The notes beneath the pieces are model-generated. The model ran no database searches. It was not told where the DNA came from and saw only the letters and a list, made by a program, of their open reading frames with translations. Below, piece by piece: positions 27,882 to 37,609 of a DNA stretch of 64,000 nt. The DNA lies in the NCBI RefSeq assembly GCF_014195635.1, contig NZ_JACICC010000004.1, positions 124,001 to 188,000 of the forward strand. The letters run 5' to 3'. A program made the translations under genes and the position numbers. The first letter of the stretch is position 1, and each line of letters starts with the position of its first letter. The stretch comes from Pseudochelatococcus contaminans (GTDB taxonomy: Bacteria > Pseudomonadota > Alphaproteobacteria > Rhizobiales > Beijerinckiaceae).

Positions 27882-29611
27882 TGCCCCTGTGCTGCCGGCA
27901 TGTTTCTGTAGACGCCGATATCGAGCCGGCGGCCACCGTTAATATTGAAGCCCCGAACGCGTGTCACCAATGCCGGAGTCACGCCAAGTGCAGCAGCTCG
28001 CGCCTGAAACTCGGCGCCGTCCGCAGCCTCGACGAAAGCCATACGGCATGGGCCCGCAGCCAGAAAGTCCGCCGCGCCCTCACCGTTTGTCAACACAAGG
28101 TCTGTGCGGGTGAGAAAGATCAGGCTCGGTTCGCGATAACGGGTGGTAGCAAGGCGCGGTTCAGCACAATCCAGCGCGGCAGCCGCATCAGCCAGCCGGG
28201 GCGACAGCCTGAGCGACGGAATAAGCGTGTGAGCAATCCCGAACACCGACACCGACAGCACGATAGAGGCGGCAACGCCGAGAAACGCAGACGAAACGAC
28301 CTTGTCCTTGAGGAAGGACAGCCAGCTCCAGACGGCGATGCCAACGGCAAGCAAAAATACGGGTATGGCAGGATAAAGCAGCACGCCATCTTCTGTGTAA
28401 GCAAAGACGCTAAGCCCCACCGCGATGGCAGCTGGCACCAGCGGAATCAGGATCGTCGCGATCCGCGCCAGCGGGCGGTTGCGGTGAATATCGCCGTTCA
28501 ACAGCGCCCAGGCCGTGAGAATCGCAATGGCTGGATAAAGCGGCAAAACGTAATGCGGCAGCTTCGTCGGCAACGCCTCGAACAACAGCCATGCCGGCAC
28601 GACCCACGCGAGGCAGAACGCCACCCACGCAACCCGTCGCTCCCGCCAGAAAGCGGGAACGCCAATCGCCGTCAGGATCGCCGCTGGCCAGAACGTGCCA
28701 AAGAACGCCAGCAGGTAAGCTCCCGGCGGGCCCCAATGTTTTTCCTGCCCGCTACGTGCCTTGGCCAGCATGTCCTTGCCGACCGATTCCTCGAAGAACG
28801 CGCCGCCGGTCTTGATCCAGATGGCGATAAACCACGGCAGCACCATGATCGCCACGATCAACAGCCCCCACCACGGCCGCAGCACACCGAGCCAGCGGAT
28901 GGAGCGATCGCGAATCGCCAGCACAAGAATCGTAAGCCCGGCGAACAATGGCAAAAGCGGCCCTTTGACCAGCACCGACAGGCCGACAGCAACCCAGAAA
29001 ACACCAATGAGCCACGGAGAAAGCGGCCGGTCTCGATCAAGATAGGCACGCGCCAGCACGGCCATGGCCACGACGCAGGTCGCGGTCAGCACGGCATCTG
29101 TTTTTGCAAGACGGGCCTCGACACCAAGCAAGATGGATGCGGCCATGAAAGCACCGGCCAAGAAGGCCCCGCGCCGCGCCATTTCGCTGCCGTTGCCAGC
29201 GAGAATCACCAATCCGGCCCAGTAGGTTGCCAGGACCACCGCAATTGCGCCGAATAACGACGGCAGCCTGTAGAGTCCGATCTGTGCCCGGGCGTTATCC
29301 ACACCCAGATGCTCTGCCGCCGAAACGATGGTCGTCTGAAGCCAATAGATGCCGACAGGCTTCTTGTGCCGCCCTTCATCCTGGAAGCGAATGTCGATGA
29401 AATCGCCGCTTTCCAGCATTTGCTTCGATGCCTGTGCGAAACGCGGCTCGTCGCGGTCAAACGGCTGAAGCGAGGCGATCCCCGGCACAAAGGCCAGCAA
29501 CGCCAGTGCAGCCAACAGCGCGAGAGCGCGTGTGTGGCTACGCGTTACAATGGCCAGCAGGCGCGTTCCCCACTCTGGCGGGGCCGATGGCGAAGTGGCT
29601 GAAGATGTCAT
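27878..29611 (-). CDS. ArnT/PMT-like glycosyltransferase, GT-C fold
   Basis: A 577-residue membrane protein with about 12 helices. The first loop carries the GT-C catalytic acidic motif QPFDRDEPRFAQASKQMLES and the next conserved HKKPVGIYWLQ segment, typical of ArnT/GT39/GT83 lipid-A glycosyltransferases that move a sugar from undecaprenyl phosphate to an acceptor in the periplasm. The soluble C-terminus (from about 470) is the smaller accessory domain. It is the first gene of a four-gene operon with the GT2 synthase that would make its donor. The transferred sugar and the acceptor are unknown. Confidence 0.91.
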   Translation of the reverse strand: MTSSATSPSAPPEWGTRLLAIVTRSHTRALALLAALALLAFVPGIASLQPFDRDEPRFAQASKQMLESGDFIDIRFQDEGRHKKPVGIYWLQTTIVSAAEHLGVDNARAQIGLYRLPSLFGAIAVVLATYWAGLVILAGNGSEMARRGAFLAGAFMAASILLGVEARLAKTDAVLTATCVVAMAVLARAYLDRDRPLSPWLIGVFWVAVGLSVLVKGPLLPLFAGLTILVLAIRDRSIRWLGVLRPWWGLLIVAIMVLPWFIAIWIKTGGAFFEESVGKDMLAKARSGQEKHWGPPGAYLLAFFGTFWPAAILTAIGVPAFWRERRVAWVAFCLAWVVPAWLLFEALPTKLPHYVLPLYPAIAILTAWALLNGDIHRNRPLARIATILIPLVPAAIAVGLSVFAYTEDGVLLYPAIPVFLLAVGIAVWSWLSFLKDKVVSSAFLGVAASIVLSVSVFGIAHTLIPSLRLSPRLADAAAALDCAEPRLATTRYREPSLIFLTRTDLVLTNGEGAADFLAAGPCRMAFVEAADGAEFQARAAALGVTPALVTRVRGFNINGGRRLDIGVYRNMPAAQGQ

Positions 29612-29806
29612 GCGTCAAGGCGTTCCGAATGTCATCGGTTCTCTTAACCCATCCCCGCAAGGATGCAAATTCAACAAGCGCCCCCAATCCACAATGGACA
29701 GAGGAAAACCCCACAGGCGGGAATGCAAATTTTGATGATCGGTCAGATCGCGGCTTGCATCCTGCGCAACAAGCTACTAGGAGAAGGAGATGTATGAACG
29801 CCGGTG

Positions 29807-29883
29807 CGGGGCATAGCGCAGTCTGGTAGCGCATCTGCTTTGGGAGCAGAGGGTCGCGGGTTCGAATCCTGCTGCCCCGACCA
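29807..29883 (+). tRNA. tRNA-Pro (anticodon TGG)
   Basis: Full cloverleaf: acceptor stem CGGGGCA (29807-29813) pairs with TGCCCCG (29873-29879), discriminator A, encoded CCA (29881-29883). The anticodon stem TCTGC/GCAGA encloses the loop TTTGGGA, so the anticodon is TGG. The T-arm has GTTCGAATC. Confidence 0.97.
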
Positions 29884-29968
29884 CTCGTTTATATTATAGT
29901 GACGGAATACGTGGGCAGTTTCGTTTTCACGCCCGCGCGGTTTCAACCGGTGTTTGGGTATCAGGACG

Positions 29969-30277
29969 ATGGTAGCGATCGCACGCATCTACAAGCCGGC
30001 ACGCAACGCCATGCAATCCGGCACAGCCCCGAGGCGCTGGCTGTTGAAATTCGAATCTGCTTCCGCACGGCAAATCGACCCACTGATGGGCTGGACCAGT
30101 TCTGCCGATACGCGTCAGCAACTTCGTCTGTGGTTCGACACCTGCGAAGAGGCTATTGAATACGCCACCCGCGAAGGAATTCCCTTCCGCGTTGAAGAGC
30201 CCCACAAGGCGACACGGCGTTTGATAGCCTATTCCGACAATTTCAAGTTCAACCGCGTCGGTGCGTGGACGCACTGA
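29969..30277 (+). CDS. NDUFS4-type NADH dehydrogenase accessory subunit (ETC complex I subunit)
   Basis: A 102-residue soluble protein matching the alphaproteobacterial and mitochondrial NDUFS4 (18-kDa) family: VAIARIYKPARNAMQSG, IDPLMGWTSSADTRQQLRL, FDTCEEAIEYATREGIPFRV and the C-terminal YSDNFKFNR signature. It packs on the peripheral arm of respiratory complex I. The ATG at 29969 agrees with homologues that begin MVARIYKP; a TTG at 29954 is in frame but less likely. The gene lies alone between two tRNA genes, away from any nuo cluster. Confidence 0.95.
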   Translation: MVAIARIYKPARNAMQSGTAPRRWLLKFESASARQIDPLMGWTSSADTRQQLRLWFDTCEEAIEYATREGIPFRVEEPHKATRRLIAYSDNFKFNRVGAWTH

Positions 30278-30333
30278 CCGACGCCATATGAGCAGCCGGT
30301 CGCTTTGAACAGGTGTCGGCTTGGCTCATGGTC

Positions 30334-30410
30334 GGCCCCGTAGCTCAACTGGATAGAGCACTCGCCTTCTAAGCGAGTGGTTGCGTGTTCGAGTCACGCC
30401 GGGGTCACCA
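30334..30410 (+). tRNA. tRNA-Arg (anticodon TCT)
   Basis: Acceptor stem GGCCCCG (30334-30340) pairs with CGGGGTC (30400-30406, one G-T), discriminator A, encoded CCA to 30410. The anticodon stem CTCGC/GCGAG encloses CTTCTAA, giving anticodon TCT. The T-arm carries GTTCGAGTC. Confidence 0.97.
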
Positions 30411-30452
30411 TCTTTCCGCGTCCCGTCTTTTGCAGCCGGTTGATGTTGAGCG

Positions 30453-30929
30453 CTAACGAACGCTCTTCTGCATCTTGTAGCGCGTCAGGGTCACGCCATT
30501 CCGTTCCACATGCTCTTCGTTCGTTACGTGCCAGCCATTTTTCAGAAAAAATGGCCATGCAACCAAACTGGCATCGGTTGTTAGCTGCGTCGCACCGTTA
30601 TCCTTGGCCCATTGCTCCACATTTTTCAGAAGCGCTTGCCCAACACCCATTCTGGCAACTGATGGTAAAACGAACGCCAGGTCGAGATAACCTTCCCGAT
30701 CAATGGTGAAAAATCCCACTGGCTCGTGATTTATCTCAGCGATGAAACCATTTAGATGGTCCAGTCGTGCTTTCCAGCGATCAAGCTCAATCGCTTCACT
30801 GCCCCACGCGCGGCGCTGCTGATCGCTATAGATGCCCTTCGTTCCTTCATGAATGGCATAAAAAAAGATGCGCCCAACCGCGCGATAATCGTCACGTGCC
30901 AAGGGCCGGATGTGTAGAGGCATTTTCAT
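30453..30929 (-). CDS. GNAT family N-acetyltransferase
   Basis: A 158-residue acetyltransferase. The acetyl-CoA-binding motif A region reads LDLAFVLPSVARMGVGQALLKNVEQWAKDNG, with R-M-G-V-G-Q-A as the pyrophosphate loop, preceded by GFIAEINHEPVGFFTID. The C-terminal WPFFLKNGWHVTNEEHVERNG is also typical of GNAT proteins. The start at 30929 (MKMPLHIRP) places the conserved I-R-P-L strand at the N-terminus; a frame open to 31034 adds unrelated sequence. The acceptor is unknown. It is a monocistronic gene pointing toward the tRNA. Confidence 0.87.
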   Translation of the reverse strand: MKMPLHIRPLARDDYRAVGRIFFYAIHEGTKGIYSDQQRRAWGSEAIELDRWKARLDHLNGFIAEINHEPVGFFTIDREGYLDLAFVLPSVARMGVGQALLKNVEQWAKDNGATQLTTDASLVAWPFFLKNGWHVTNEEHVERNGVTLTRYKMQKSVR

Positions 30930-31046
30930 ATGGCTCTCTTCGGCTGGCTGTCGTCGCCCGCTTATTTTATAGGCGGGCATCAGCAATGCCGGTGCGCACT
31001 GCGCAACGCCGTTGGGAATATGCCCCACGGCCACAAGCGGCTTATG

Positions 31047-31286
31047 TCAGCAATCCTCGTTGTCTTTGGCAAGTGACGCTTCCAGCCGCACCATATCGAG
31101 CAGGCAAGCCATGGTGTCCAGCTTGTGGATGCGAGCAAGAAGAGCAAGCTGCTCGGCGACATCGGCAGCGTAGGCGGCCAGTTCTTCGCGAGAAAGATCA
31201 AGCTCGACACGTGCGGAGTGTCCTTGATGCCCGCTGGCGGGCAATCCATTTTTGTTGGTCCCGCGAGTTCCGCCAGAAAACGACAT
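31047..31286 (-). CDS. Small helical protein of unknown function
   Basis: A 79-residue protein from the Met at 31286 (MSFSGGTRG). The second half is a single amphipathic region: LSREELAAYAADVAEQLALLARIHKLDTMACLLDMVRLEA. The heptad-like pattern suggests a helical hairpin or dimer. It precedes the GNAT gene on the same strand, 117 bases away. I recognise no named family, but the codon pattern looks genuine. Confidence 0.6.
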   Translation of the reverse strand: MSFSGGTRGTNKNGLPASGHQGHSARVELDLSREELAAYAADVAEQLALLARIHKLDTMACLLDMVRLEASLAKDNEDC

Positions 31287-31404
31287 AAAAGCCGACTGAT
31301 CAATATTGTTTGACGATATGACCAGTGTACTCGTCACTTCACACGCGTACAAGTTGTAACTGGTGCATTTTTCGCGTTTTACGTGATGTCGTGGGTAATT
31401 ATTT

Positions 31405-31890
31405 TCAGTGGGAACTACTTTCTGCGTCGATATACGTCAAACGATCCAGCACACCCTGCAGGATGTAGGCAGCCGCCAACTTGTCCACCAACTCACCCCG
31501 CCGCGCCCGCGATGCATCGGCTTCGAGCAGAGTCCGCGTAACGGCAACGGTGGTCAGCCGTTCATCCCACAAGACGAACGGCAAGGGCGTGAGTTTTTCC
31601 ATATTGCGAATGAAGGCCCGCGTGGCCTGCACGCGCGGCCCTTCCGTGCCGTCCATATTCAGCGGTAAGCCGATAACGAAGGCACCCACGTCGTGCTGTT
31701 TTACAAGTTCGAGAATGCGGGTAGCATCGGTGGTGAACTTCGTCCGCCGTATCGTTTCAAGGGCGGTCGCGATTCGCCGCTCGATATCGGATAATGCAAG
31801 ACCGATGGTCTTCGTGCCGAGATCGAGCCCCATCAGCCGTTGGCGAGCGGGAAGCGTTTTAAGCGTTTCAAGTGTTACGATATTCGTCAT
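31405..31890 (-). CDS. ruvX: RuvX/YqgF Holliday-junction resolvase-like nuclease
   Basis: RNase H-fold YqgF protein of 161 residues with the first catalytic Asp in [16 protein letters not shown] (Asp23), the second conserved block [23 protein letters not shown], and the final catalytic region [11 protein letters not shown]...[10 protein letters not shown]. The family processes 16S rRNA 5' ends and may resolve junctions. In alphaproteobacteria ruvX often lies near gatC/gatA and pyrB, as here. The ATG at 31890 (MTNIVTLE) gives a typical length; an ATG at 31899 is also in frame. Confidence 0.94.
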   Translation of the reverse strand: MTNIVTLETLKTLPARQRLMGLDLGTKTIGLALSDIERRIATALETIRRTKFTTDATRILELVKQHDVGAFVIGLPLNMDGTEGPRVQATRAFIRNMEKLTPLPFVLWDERLTTVAVTRTLLEADASRARRGELVDKLAAAYILQGVLDRLTYIDAESSSH

Positions 31891-31968
31891 GGGCCTCACC
31901 TAATGGGCTTCACCTATCATGGAAGGCCCTGCCCGTCATCCGACTGATCACTCCGGAGAAACATCGCA

Positions 31969-32667
31969 ATGAAAATCACCTGGTTTGGCCACTCCGCGTT
32001 CCGGCTCGACTTCGGCGACAAGGTCGTGTTGATCGACCCATATCTGACCGGCAACCCCGCGTTCACGGGCAATCGGCAAGAGGCCGTGCGCGGCGTGACA
32101 CACATCCTCGTCACCCACGGTCATAGCGATCATTATGGCGATACCGTCGAAATTGCGAAGGAAACCGGCGCAACGGTTGCGACCAATGCCGATCTTGCCA
32201 CCTGGTTCGGATCGAAGGGAGTCGAGCGGCTTGAGCCGATGAACACGGGCGGCAGCATCGATGCCGGCGGATTTTCGGTGACGCTTGTGCGCGCCGATCA
32301 TTCAGCCGCCACGATCGAGAACGGCGTCAGCCAGGCACTGGGTAACGCGAACGGCATCATCGTGAAAGCCGAAGGTGAGCCGACAGTGTACCATCTGGGC
32401 GACACCGATATTTTCAGCGACCTTGCCCTGATCGCGGAAATCCACAAGCCCGATATCGCCTTCGTGCCAATTGGCGACCGCTTTACCATGGGCGCGGACA
32501 CAGCAGCCTTGGCGGTACGGCGTTTCCTGAAGACCGAACGCGTGGTTCCGATTCACTACGCGACTTTCCCGCTGCTAGCCCCCAACGCGGATCAATTCGT
32601 CGCAGCGCTGGACGGCGAGCGCACACAGGTAATCGTACCGGCGAAGAACGATGCCGTCGCGCTGTAG
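31969..32667 (+). CDS. UPF0173 metallo-beta-lactamase-fold hydrolase
   Basis: A 232-residue cytosolic metallo-hydrolase. [16 protein letters not shown] begins the fold, and the metal motif HGHSDHYGD has His50, His52, Asp54 and His55. Later ligands are in VRADHS and LGDTDIF, with the final His in VVPIHYATF, all typical of the UPF0173/YtkL family. The substrate is unknown. It is divergent from ruvX and convergent on gatB, from which a bidirectional terminator separates it. Confidence 0.94.
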   Translation: MKITWFGHSAFRLDFGDKVVLIDPYLTGNPAFTGNRQEAVRGVTHILVTHGHSDHYGDTVEIAKETGATVATNADLATWFGSKGVERLEPMNTGGSIDAGGFSVTLVRADHSAATIENGVSQALGNANGIIVKAEGEPTVYHLGDTDIFSDLALIAEIHKPDIAFVPIGDRFTMGADTAALAVRRFLKTERVVPIHYATFPLLAPNADQFVAALDGERTQVIVPAKNDAVAL

Positions 32668-32685
32668 AATAATCGCCTAAAAACG

Positions 32686-32712
32686 AAAAAGGGCCGGAAG
32701 ACCGGCCCTTTT
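32686..32712. terminator. Bidirectional intrinsic terminator
   Basis: GGGCCGG-AAGA-CCGGCCC with AAAAA on the left and TTTT on the right. It lies between the convergent UPF0173 hydrolase gene and gatB and can serve both. Confidence 0.93.
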
Positions 32713-32722
32713 GCATTCCGGG

Positions 32723-34198
32723 CTATTCAATCCCGAGTTTTGCTTTTAGCACGTCATTGACGGCCTGCGGATTGGCTTTGCCGCCGGTAGATTTCATCAC
32801 CTGCCCAACGAACCATCCGAGCAAAGTGGGCTTCAGCTTCACCTGTTCCACCTTGTCGGGGTTGCCCGCGATGATAGCGTCGACCGCAGCTTCGATGGCA
32901 CCCGTATCCGTCACCTGCTTCAGGCCGCGCTCCTCAACGAGCACACGCGGATCGCCGCCCTCGGACCAGACGATTTCAAACAGATCCTTGGCGATCTTAC
33001 CCGAAATCACTTTCTCGCCGATCAGGTCGATGATGCCGCCAAGCTGCGCCGCCGAGACGGGCGACGTGGACACAGTGTGGCCTTCCTTGTTGAGGCGGCC
33101 GAACAGCTCGTTGATGACCCAGTTTGCAGCGGCCTTGCCATCGCGGCCGCGCGCCACCTCCTCGAAGAAGTCGGCAGTATCCCGCTCGGCCACCAGCACA
33201 TCCGCGTCGTAGGCGGAGAGGCCGTATTGCGTGATGAACCGTTCCTTCTTGGCGTCCGGCAACTCCGGCAATTCCGCCGCAAGGCCGTCCACAAATGCCT
33301 GATCGAAGGTGAGCGGCAGAAGGTCCGGATCGGGGAAGTAGCGGTAGTCATGCGCTTCTTCCTTGGAGCGCATGGACCGCGTTTCGTTTTTGCCGGCATC
33401 GTATAGGCGCGTTTCCTGATCGATGGCGCCGCCATCTTCCAGAATGCCGATCTGGCGCCGTGCCTCGTATTCGATGGCCTGCCCGATAAAGCGGATGGAG
33501 TTGACGTTCTTGATCTCGCAGCGCGTGCCGAGCGGCTCGCCGGGACGGCGCACCGAGACGTTGACGTCCGCCCGCAGGTTGCCCTTGTCCATGTCGCCAT
33601 CGCAGGTGCCAAGATAGCGCAAAATGGTGCGCAACTTGGTAACGTAAGCCTTGGCTTCTTCTGAAGAGCGCAGGTCGGGACGCGACACGATCTCCATCAG
33701 CGCAACGCCGGAACGGTTCAGGTCCACATAGCTCTCACCGGGGCTGAGATCGTGAACCGATTTTCCGGCATCCTGCTCCAGATGCAGCCGCTCGATGCCC
33801 ACAACGATGCGACGTCCATCGAGCAGGTCGACGATAACCTCGCCCTCGCCCACGATCGGATGCTTGAACTGGCTGATCTGGTAGCCCTGCGGCAAATCGG
33901 GATAAAAATAGTTTTTGCGATCAAACACCGATTTCAGGTTGATCTGCGCTTTCAGCCCCAGCCCGGTGCGCACCGCCTGAGCGACGCATTCGGCATTGAT
34001 GACCGGCAGCATGCCCGGAAAGGCCGCATCAACCAGCGATACGTGGTCGTTTGGAGCACCGCCGAAGGCCGTCGAGGCCCCCGAAAACAGCTTCGATTGC
34101 GAGGACACCTGCGCGTGGATTTCCATGCCGATGACGATTTCCCAATCGCCGGTCGCGCCCTTGATGAGATTCTGCGTGGCCGCTGGCGCGTTCATCAT
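32723..34198 (-). CDS. gatB: Asp-tRNA(Asn)/Glu-tRNA(Gln) amidotransferase subunit B
   Basis: GatB activates the misacylated tRNA and receives ammonia from GatA. Its N-terminal segment [25 protein letters not shown] and the motif [12 protein letters not shown] with [21 protein letters not shown] belong to the catalytic cradle. The C-terminal YqeY-like tail [20 protein letters not shown] contacts tRNA. It is 491 residues and overlaps the upstream chorismate mutase gene by four bases. GatCAB is needed where GlnRS or AsnRS is lacking, as is general in alphaproteobacteria. Confidence 0.97.
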   Translation of the reverse strand: MMNAPAATQNLIKGATGDWEIVIGMEIHAQVSSQSKLFSGASTAFGGAPNDHVSLVDAAFPGMLPVINAECVAQAVRTGLGLKAQINLKSVFDRKNYFYPDLPQGYQISQFKHPIVGEGEVIVDLLDGRRIVVGIERLHLEQDAGKSVHDLSPGESYVDLNRSGVALMEIVSRPDLRSSEEAKAYVTKLRTILRYLGTCDGDMDKGNLRADVNVSVRRPGEPLGTRCEIKNVNSIRFIGQAIEYEARRQIGILEDGGAIDQETRLYDAGKNETRSMRSKEEAHDYRYFPDPDLLPLTFDQAFVDGLAAELPELPDAKKERFITQYGLSAYDADVLVAERDTADFFEEVARGRDGKAAANWVINELFGRLNKEGHTVSTSPVSAAQLGGIIDLIGEKVISGKIAKDLFEIVWSEGGDPRVLVEERGLKQVTDTGAIEAAVDAIIAGNPDKVEQVKLKPTLLGWFVGQVMKSTGGKANPQAVNDVLKAKLGIE

Positions 34199-34506
34199 GC
34201 TTCTCCGTCATGCGGGACAGCGTTCAACCGCTGATCCTCATAGGTAATTACCCAGTCCATCATCGCCCGCCACACGGTTTCCGCAAAATCGGGCGGGATG
34301 CCCGCCGCTTCGGCCTGGCTGCGGACATTGCCGGCCACTTCCTCGACGCGCTCCGGTATCAAGGCCGGCAGGCCGTGCGCGTGCTTGATGCCAATAACCC
34401 GTTCGACAACCGCCATGCGCTGCACCAGAAGGTCGACGATTTTCGCATCGATCGCGTCGATCTCGACCCTGCAATCTGCGAGCACGCGCTGGCGGTCGTC
34501 AGTCAC
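34195..34506 (-). CDS. AroQ-type chorismate mutase inside the gat operon
   Basis: A 103-residue all-helical chorismate mutase. The N-terminal helix [33 protein letters not shown] carries the Arg and Lys positions of the AroQ active site, and [38 protein letters not shown] is the rest of the domain. It converts chorismate to prephenate for Phe and Tyr. It lies 3 bases after gatA and overlaps gatB by 4, so it is translationally coupled within a tRNA-amidation operon. The short stand-alone form without a fused dehydratase suggests monofunctional activity. Confidence 0.92.
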   Translation of the reverse strand: MTDDRQRVLADCRVEIDAIDAKIVDLLVQRMAVVERVIGIKHAHGLPALIPERVEEVAGNVRSQAEAAGIPPDFAETVWRAMMDWVITYEDQRLNAVPHDGEA

Positions 34507-34509
34507 GGT

Positions 34510-35988
34510 TCAGCTCCACCAGCGCGGCGCATCGAGACGCCCCGCCGCCTGTTCGATGGCCTCGCCAAGCGCAAACAGCGTTTCCTCGTCGAACGGCCGG
34601 CCAATGAGCTGCAGGCCAAGCGGCAGCCCCTCTGCCCCAAGTCCCGCGGGGACCGCAAGTCCGGGCAGACCGGCCATGTTGACGGTGACGGTGAACACGT
34701 CGTTGAGATACATCTCCACCGGCGAAGCGTTGGCCTTCTCGCCGATGCCAAAAGCCGGAGTCGGTGTCGCCGGCGTCAGGATCGCGTCCACGCCCGAGGC
34801 GTAGACATTCTCGAAATCCTGCCGGATCAGCGTGCGGATCTTCTGCGCCTTGACGTAATAGGCATCGTAATAACCCGCCGACAGCACATAGGTGCCAATC
34901 AGGATACGCCGCTTTACCTCGCGACCGAAACCGGCAGCGCGCGTGTTTTCATACAGCTCGGCGATGTCCTTGCCCGGCACGCGGACGCCATACCGCACAC
35001 CGTCATAACGTGCGAGATTGGAGGACGCCTCGGCCGGGGCGACGATGTAGTAAACCGCCAGCGCGTAGGACGTGTGCGGCAACGACACCTCGACCACCTC
35101 CGCGCCCGCATCGCGCAGCCAGTCGGCCCCGCGCTGCCAGAGAGCGTCTATTTCCGGGGAAAGACCCTCGACGCGGTATTCCTTCGGAATGCCGATTTTC
35201 AGCCCCTTCACCGAACGGCCGATGGCGGCTTCGTAATCCGGCACCGGACGATCCGCCGAGGTCGAATCCTTCGGATCGAACCCTGCAATGGAGCGCAGCA
35301 GGATGGCCGAGTCGCGCACCGTGCGCGTGATCACGCCGGCCTGATCGAGTGAGGATGCGAAAGCCACCGTGCCCCAGCGCGAGCAGCGGCCATAGGTGGG
35401 CTTGATGCCGACAGTGCCGGTGAATGCCGCCGGTTGACGGATGGAGCCGCCGGTGTCGGTTGCGGTTGCGCCAAGGCACAGGCCTGCGGCCACAGCAGCG
35501 GACGAGCCGCCGGACGAGCCGCCGGATGTCAGCGGCACCTCGGACCCCGTGCGCCGCCACGGATTGACGGACGGACCGAAGCAGGATGTCTCGTTTGCCG
35601 ATCCCATGGCGAACTCATCGTTATTGAGCTTGCCCAGATGCACCGCACCATCGCGCCACAGATTTGCAGTGACGGTCGATTCGTAGGACGGGACGAAGTT
35701 TTCCAGAATGCGCGAGCATGCCGTGGTTCGCACGCCCTCGGTGGCGAAAAGATCCTTGACGCCGATCGGAATGCCTTCAAGTGGACCGGCCTCTCCAGCC
35801 GCGAGGCGGGCGTCAGCGGCTTTCGCGCCTTCAAGCGCCTTTTCCGGCGTCACCAGCACATAAGCGTTGAGGGATTTAGCCGCCTCGATGGCGTCAAGAT
35901 GCGCCTGCGTCAGCTCCGTGGCGGAAAAGGTGCGTGCCTTGAGGCCGTCGCGCGCCTGCGCAACGGTGATCCGGGTCAGATCCGTCAT
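34510..35988 (-). CDS. gatA: Asp-tRNA(Asn)/Glu-tRNA(Gln) amidotransferase subunit A
   Basis: Amidase-signature enzyme that hydrolyses glutamine and channels ammonia to GatB. The Ser-cisSer-Lys triad is visible: Lys78 ([10 protein letters not shown]), Ser158 ([16 protein letters not shown]) and Ser182 ([12 protein letters not shown]). [13 protein letters not shown] and [18 protein letters not shown] follow in the usual order, giving 492 residues. It overlaps gatC by one base, so gatC-gatA-chorismate mutase-gatB form one transcription unit. Confidence 0.97.
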   Translation of the reverse strand: MTDLTRITVAQARDGLKARTFSATELTQAHLDAIEAAKSLNAYVLVTPEKALEGAKAADARLAAGEAGPLEGIPIGVKDLFATEGVRTTACSRILENFVPSYESTVTANLWRDGAVHLGKLNNDEFAMGSANETSCFGPSVNPWRRTGSEVPLTSGGSSGGSSAAVAAGLCLGATATDTGGSIRQPAAFTGTVGIKPTYGRCSRWGTVAFASSLDQAGVITRTVRDSAILLRSIAGFDPKDSTSADRPVPDYEAAIGRSVKGLKIGIPKEYRVEGLSPEIDALWQRGADWLRDAGAEVVEVSLPHTSYALAVYYIVAPAEASSNLARYDGVRYGVRVPGKDIAELYENTRAAGFGREVKRRILIGTYVLSAGYYDAYYVKAQKIRTLIRQDFENVYASGVDAILTPATPTPAFGIGEKANASPVEMYLNDVFTVTVNMAGLPGLAVPAGLGAEGLPLGLQLIGRPFDEETLFALGEAIEQAAGRLDAPRWWS

Positions 35989-36275
35989 TATTCAACCACC
36001 TTCGGAACCACGAAATAATTGTCGTCGGACTGCGGCGCATTGGCCACGATCCGCTCGGCATAGCCACCGTCCGTCACGACATCCTCACGCTGGCGCAGCT
36101 CCATGGGCAGCACCGAGGTCATCGGCTCGACGGCGCTCACATCCACCTCATCGAGCTGGGCGACGAAATCGAGGATGGCGTTCAGTTCGTTGCGCAGGTG
36201 CGGGACTTCTTCGTCGGTCACCCTGATGCGCGCGAGATGCGCGATTCGGCGGACGGTTTTTTCGTCAACGGCCAT
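35988..36275 (-). CDS. gatC: Asp-tRNA(Asn)/Glu-tRNA(Gln) amidotransferase subunit C
   Basis: A 95-residue clamp protein that wraps GatA and GatB. The start [18 protein letters not shown]-like sequence ([21 protein letters not shown]), [22 protein letters not shown] and the C-terminal YFVVPKVVE are the family signatures. It opens the gat operon and shares one base with gatA. The 85-base gap to dprA upstream probably holds the gat promoter or a read-through boundary. Confidence 0.96.
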   Translation of the reverse strand: MAVDEKTVRRIAHLARIRVTDEEVPHLRNELNAILDFVAQLDEVDVSAVEPMTSVLPMELRQREDVVTDGGYAERIVANAPQSDDNYFVVPKVVE

Positions 36276-36360
36276 GGAATCCGGTCACTTTCATTCAGGC
36301 TGCGTCTTACCACCGGCGCTATAGCATCCCGGCAATCGCCGTCGCAAGGCCAAGAAGGCG

Positions 36361-37593
36361 TCATTGCGCCAGCAAAGATACGCGATTGCCTGGATGCCGG
36401 GCAATTCGGCCCGCCAGCTCAAGGTCAAGCAACGCCATCTGAACGAATCGCACCGGAAGACCGGACCCTCGCACCAGCTCGTCGATATCCACCGGAGATG
36501 CCCCGAGCAGGCCCGTGACGAGCGTCGCGGCGTCCTCCATCTGCGCCGGGAAAAGCCCACGCTCGTCCCGCACGCTGCCACCGTCGTCGAAGCCTGAGTC
36601 ATAGGCCAAGCGATGGGCGACAGGCGGCGGCTCGATCTCCGGCCAGTCGAATTCGTCCCATAGCGGCTCGCCCACATTGTCGGCGTCGCCTGCATCGAAC
36701 AGCGATTTTTGTGCTGGGCCGGCATCAATTAGCGGCGCGAGCGCGGACACGACATCGTCCACAGTGCCGCACAATGTCGCGCCTTGGCGGATGAGATCGT
36801 TAGGCCCTTGCGCGCGCGGGTCCAGAGGCGATCCTGGAACGGCGAAAACCTCCCGGCCCTGCTCCATGGCGAAACGCGCGGTAATGAGCGAGCCCGATTT
36901 AAGCGCCGCCTCCACGACGACAGTGCCCAGCGCAAGCCCCGACACCACCCGGTTGCGGCGCGGAAAATCACGCCCGCGTGCTGTCCAGCCCATCGGCATT
37001 TCGCACACCGCCGCGCCCTGCCGGACGATCTGCATCAACAGCGGCTCATTTTCCGGAGGATAAATCCTGTCGTGTCCGCCAGCGAGCACCGCGATGGTGC
37101 CGGTGGCGAGACTTGCAGCATGCGCACGCGTGTCGATGCCGCGCGCCAGACCAGAGACAACCACGAAACCGGCCTCGCCCAGCCCGCGCGCCAGCCGCTC
37201 GGTGAAGGTGAGGCCATTCGCGGAGGCATTGCGCGAGCCAACGACCGCCACCATGGGCTGCGCCAACGCCGTAACGTCCCCGCGGACGGCAATGATGGGC
37301 GGCGCTGAATCGACCGCCCGCAGCGCCACCGGATAATCCGGCTCACCGAGCGCGATGAACGACACGCCAAGGCGTTTTGCCGCCGCCAGTTCACGCTCCG
37401 CGTCGTCGACTGAGGCAATGCGGATGGTGCGGCCGCTTTTGCGCGCCATCTCCGGCAATGCCGCCAATGCGGCGGACGCACTGCCAAAACGGGCGATCAG
37501 CGTGCGGAAAGTGCGCGGGCCGACGTTATCGGAGCGGATCAGGCGCAGCCAGTTCAACCGCTGCTCGTCGTCGAGCCGCACACCCTGCGTCAT
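36361..37593 (-). CDS. dprA: DNA-processing protein DprA
   Basis: DprA/Smf protects incoming single-stranded DNA during transformation and loads RecA. It has an N-terminal SAM-like helical domain (LNWLRLIRSDNVGPRTFRTLIARFG), the Rossmann core with VAVVGSRNASANG and VSGLARGIDTRAHAASL, then FPRRNRVVSGL and VVEAALKSGSLITA. The linker after about residue 300 is variable and ends in a winged-helix DML1-type domain. The ATG at 37593 (MTQGVRLDDE) leaves 16 bases after plsY; earlier codons would overlap it. No other competence genes lie in the window. Confidence 0.95.
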   Translation of the reverse strand: MTQGVRLDDEQRLNWLRLIRSDNVGPRTFRTLIARFGSASAALAALPEMARKSGRTIRIASVDDAERELAAAKRLGVSFIALGEPDYPVALRAVDSAPPIIAVRGDVTALAQPMVAVVGSRNASANGLTFTERLARGLGEAGFVVVSGLARGIDTRAHAASLATGTIAVLAGGHDRIYPPENEPLLMQIVRQGAAVCEMPMGWTARGRDFPRRNRVVSGLALGTVVVEAALKSGSLITARFAMEQGREVFAVPGSPLDPRAQGPNDLIRQGATLCGTVDDVVSALAPLIDAGPAQKSLFDAGDADNVGEPLWDEFDWPEIEPPPVAHRLAYDSGFDDGGSVRDERGLFPAQMEDAATLVTGLLGASPVDIDELVRGSGLPVRFVQMALLDLELAGRIARHPGNRVSLLAQ

Positions 37594-37609
37594 GCTGATT
37601 TGCTTTCCG

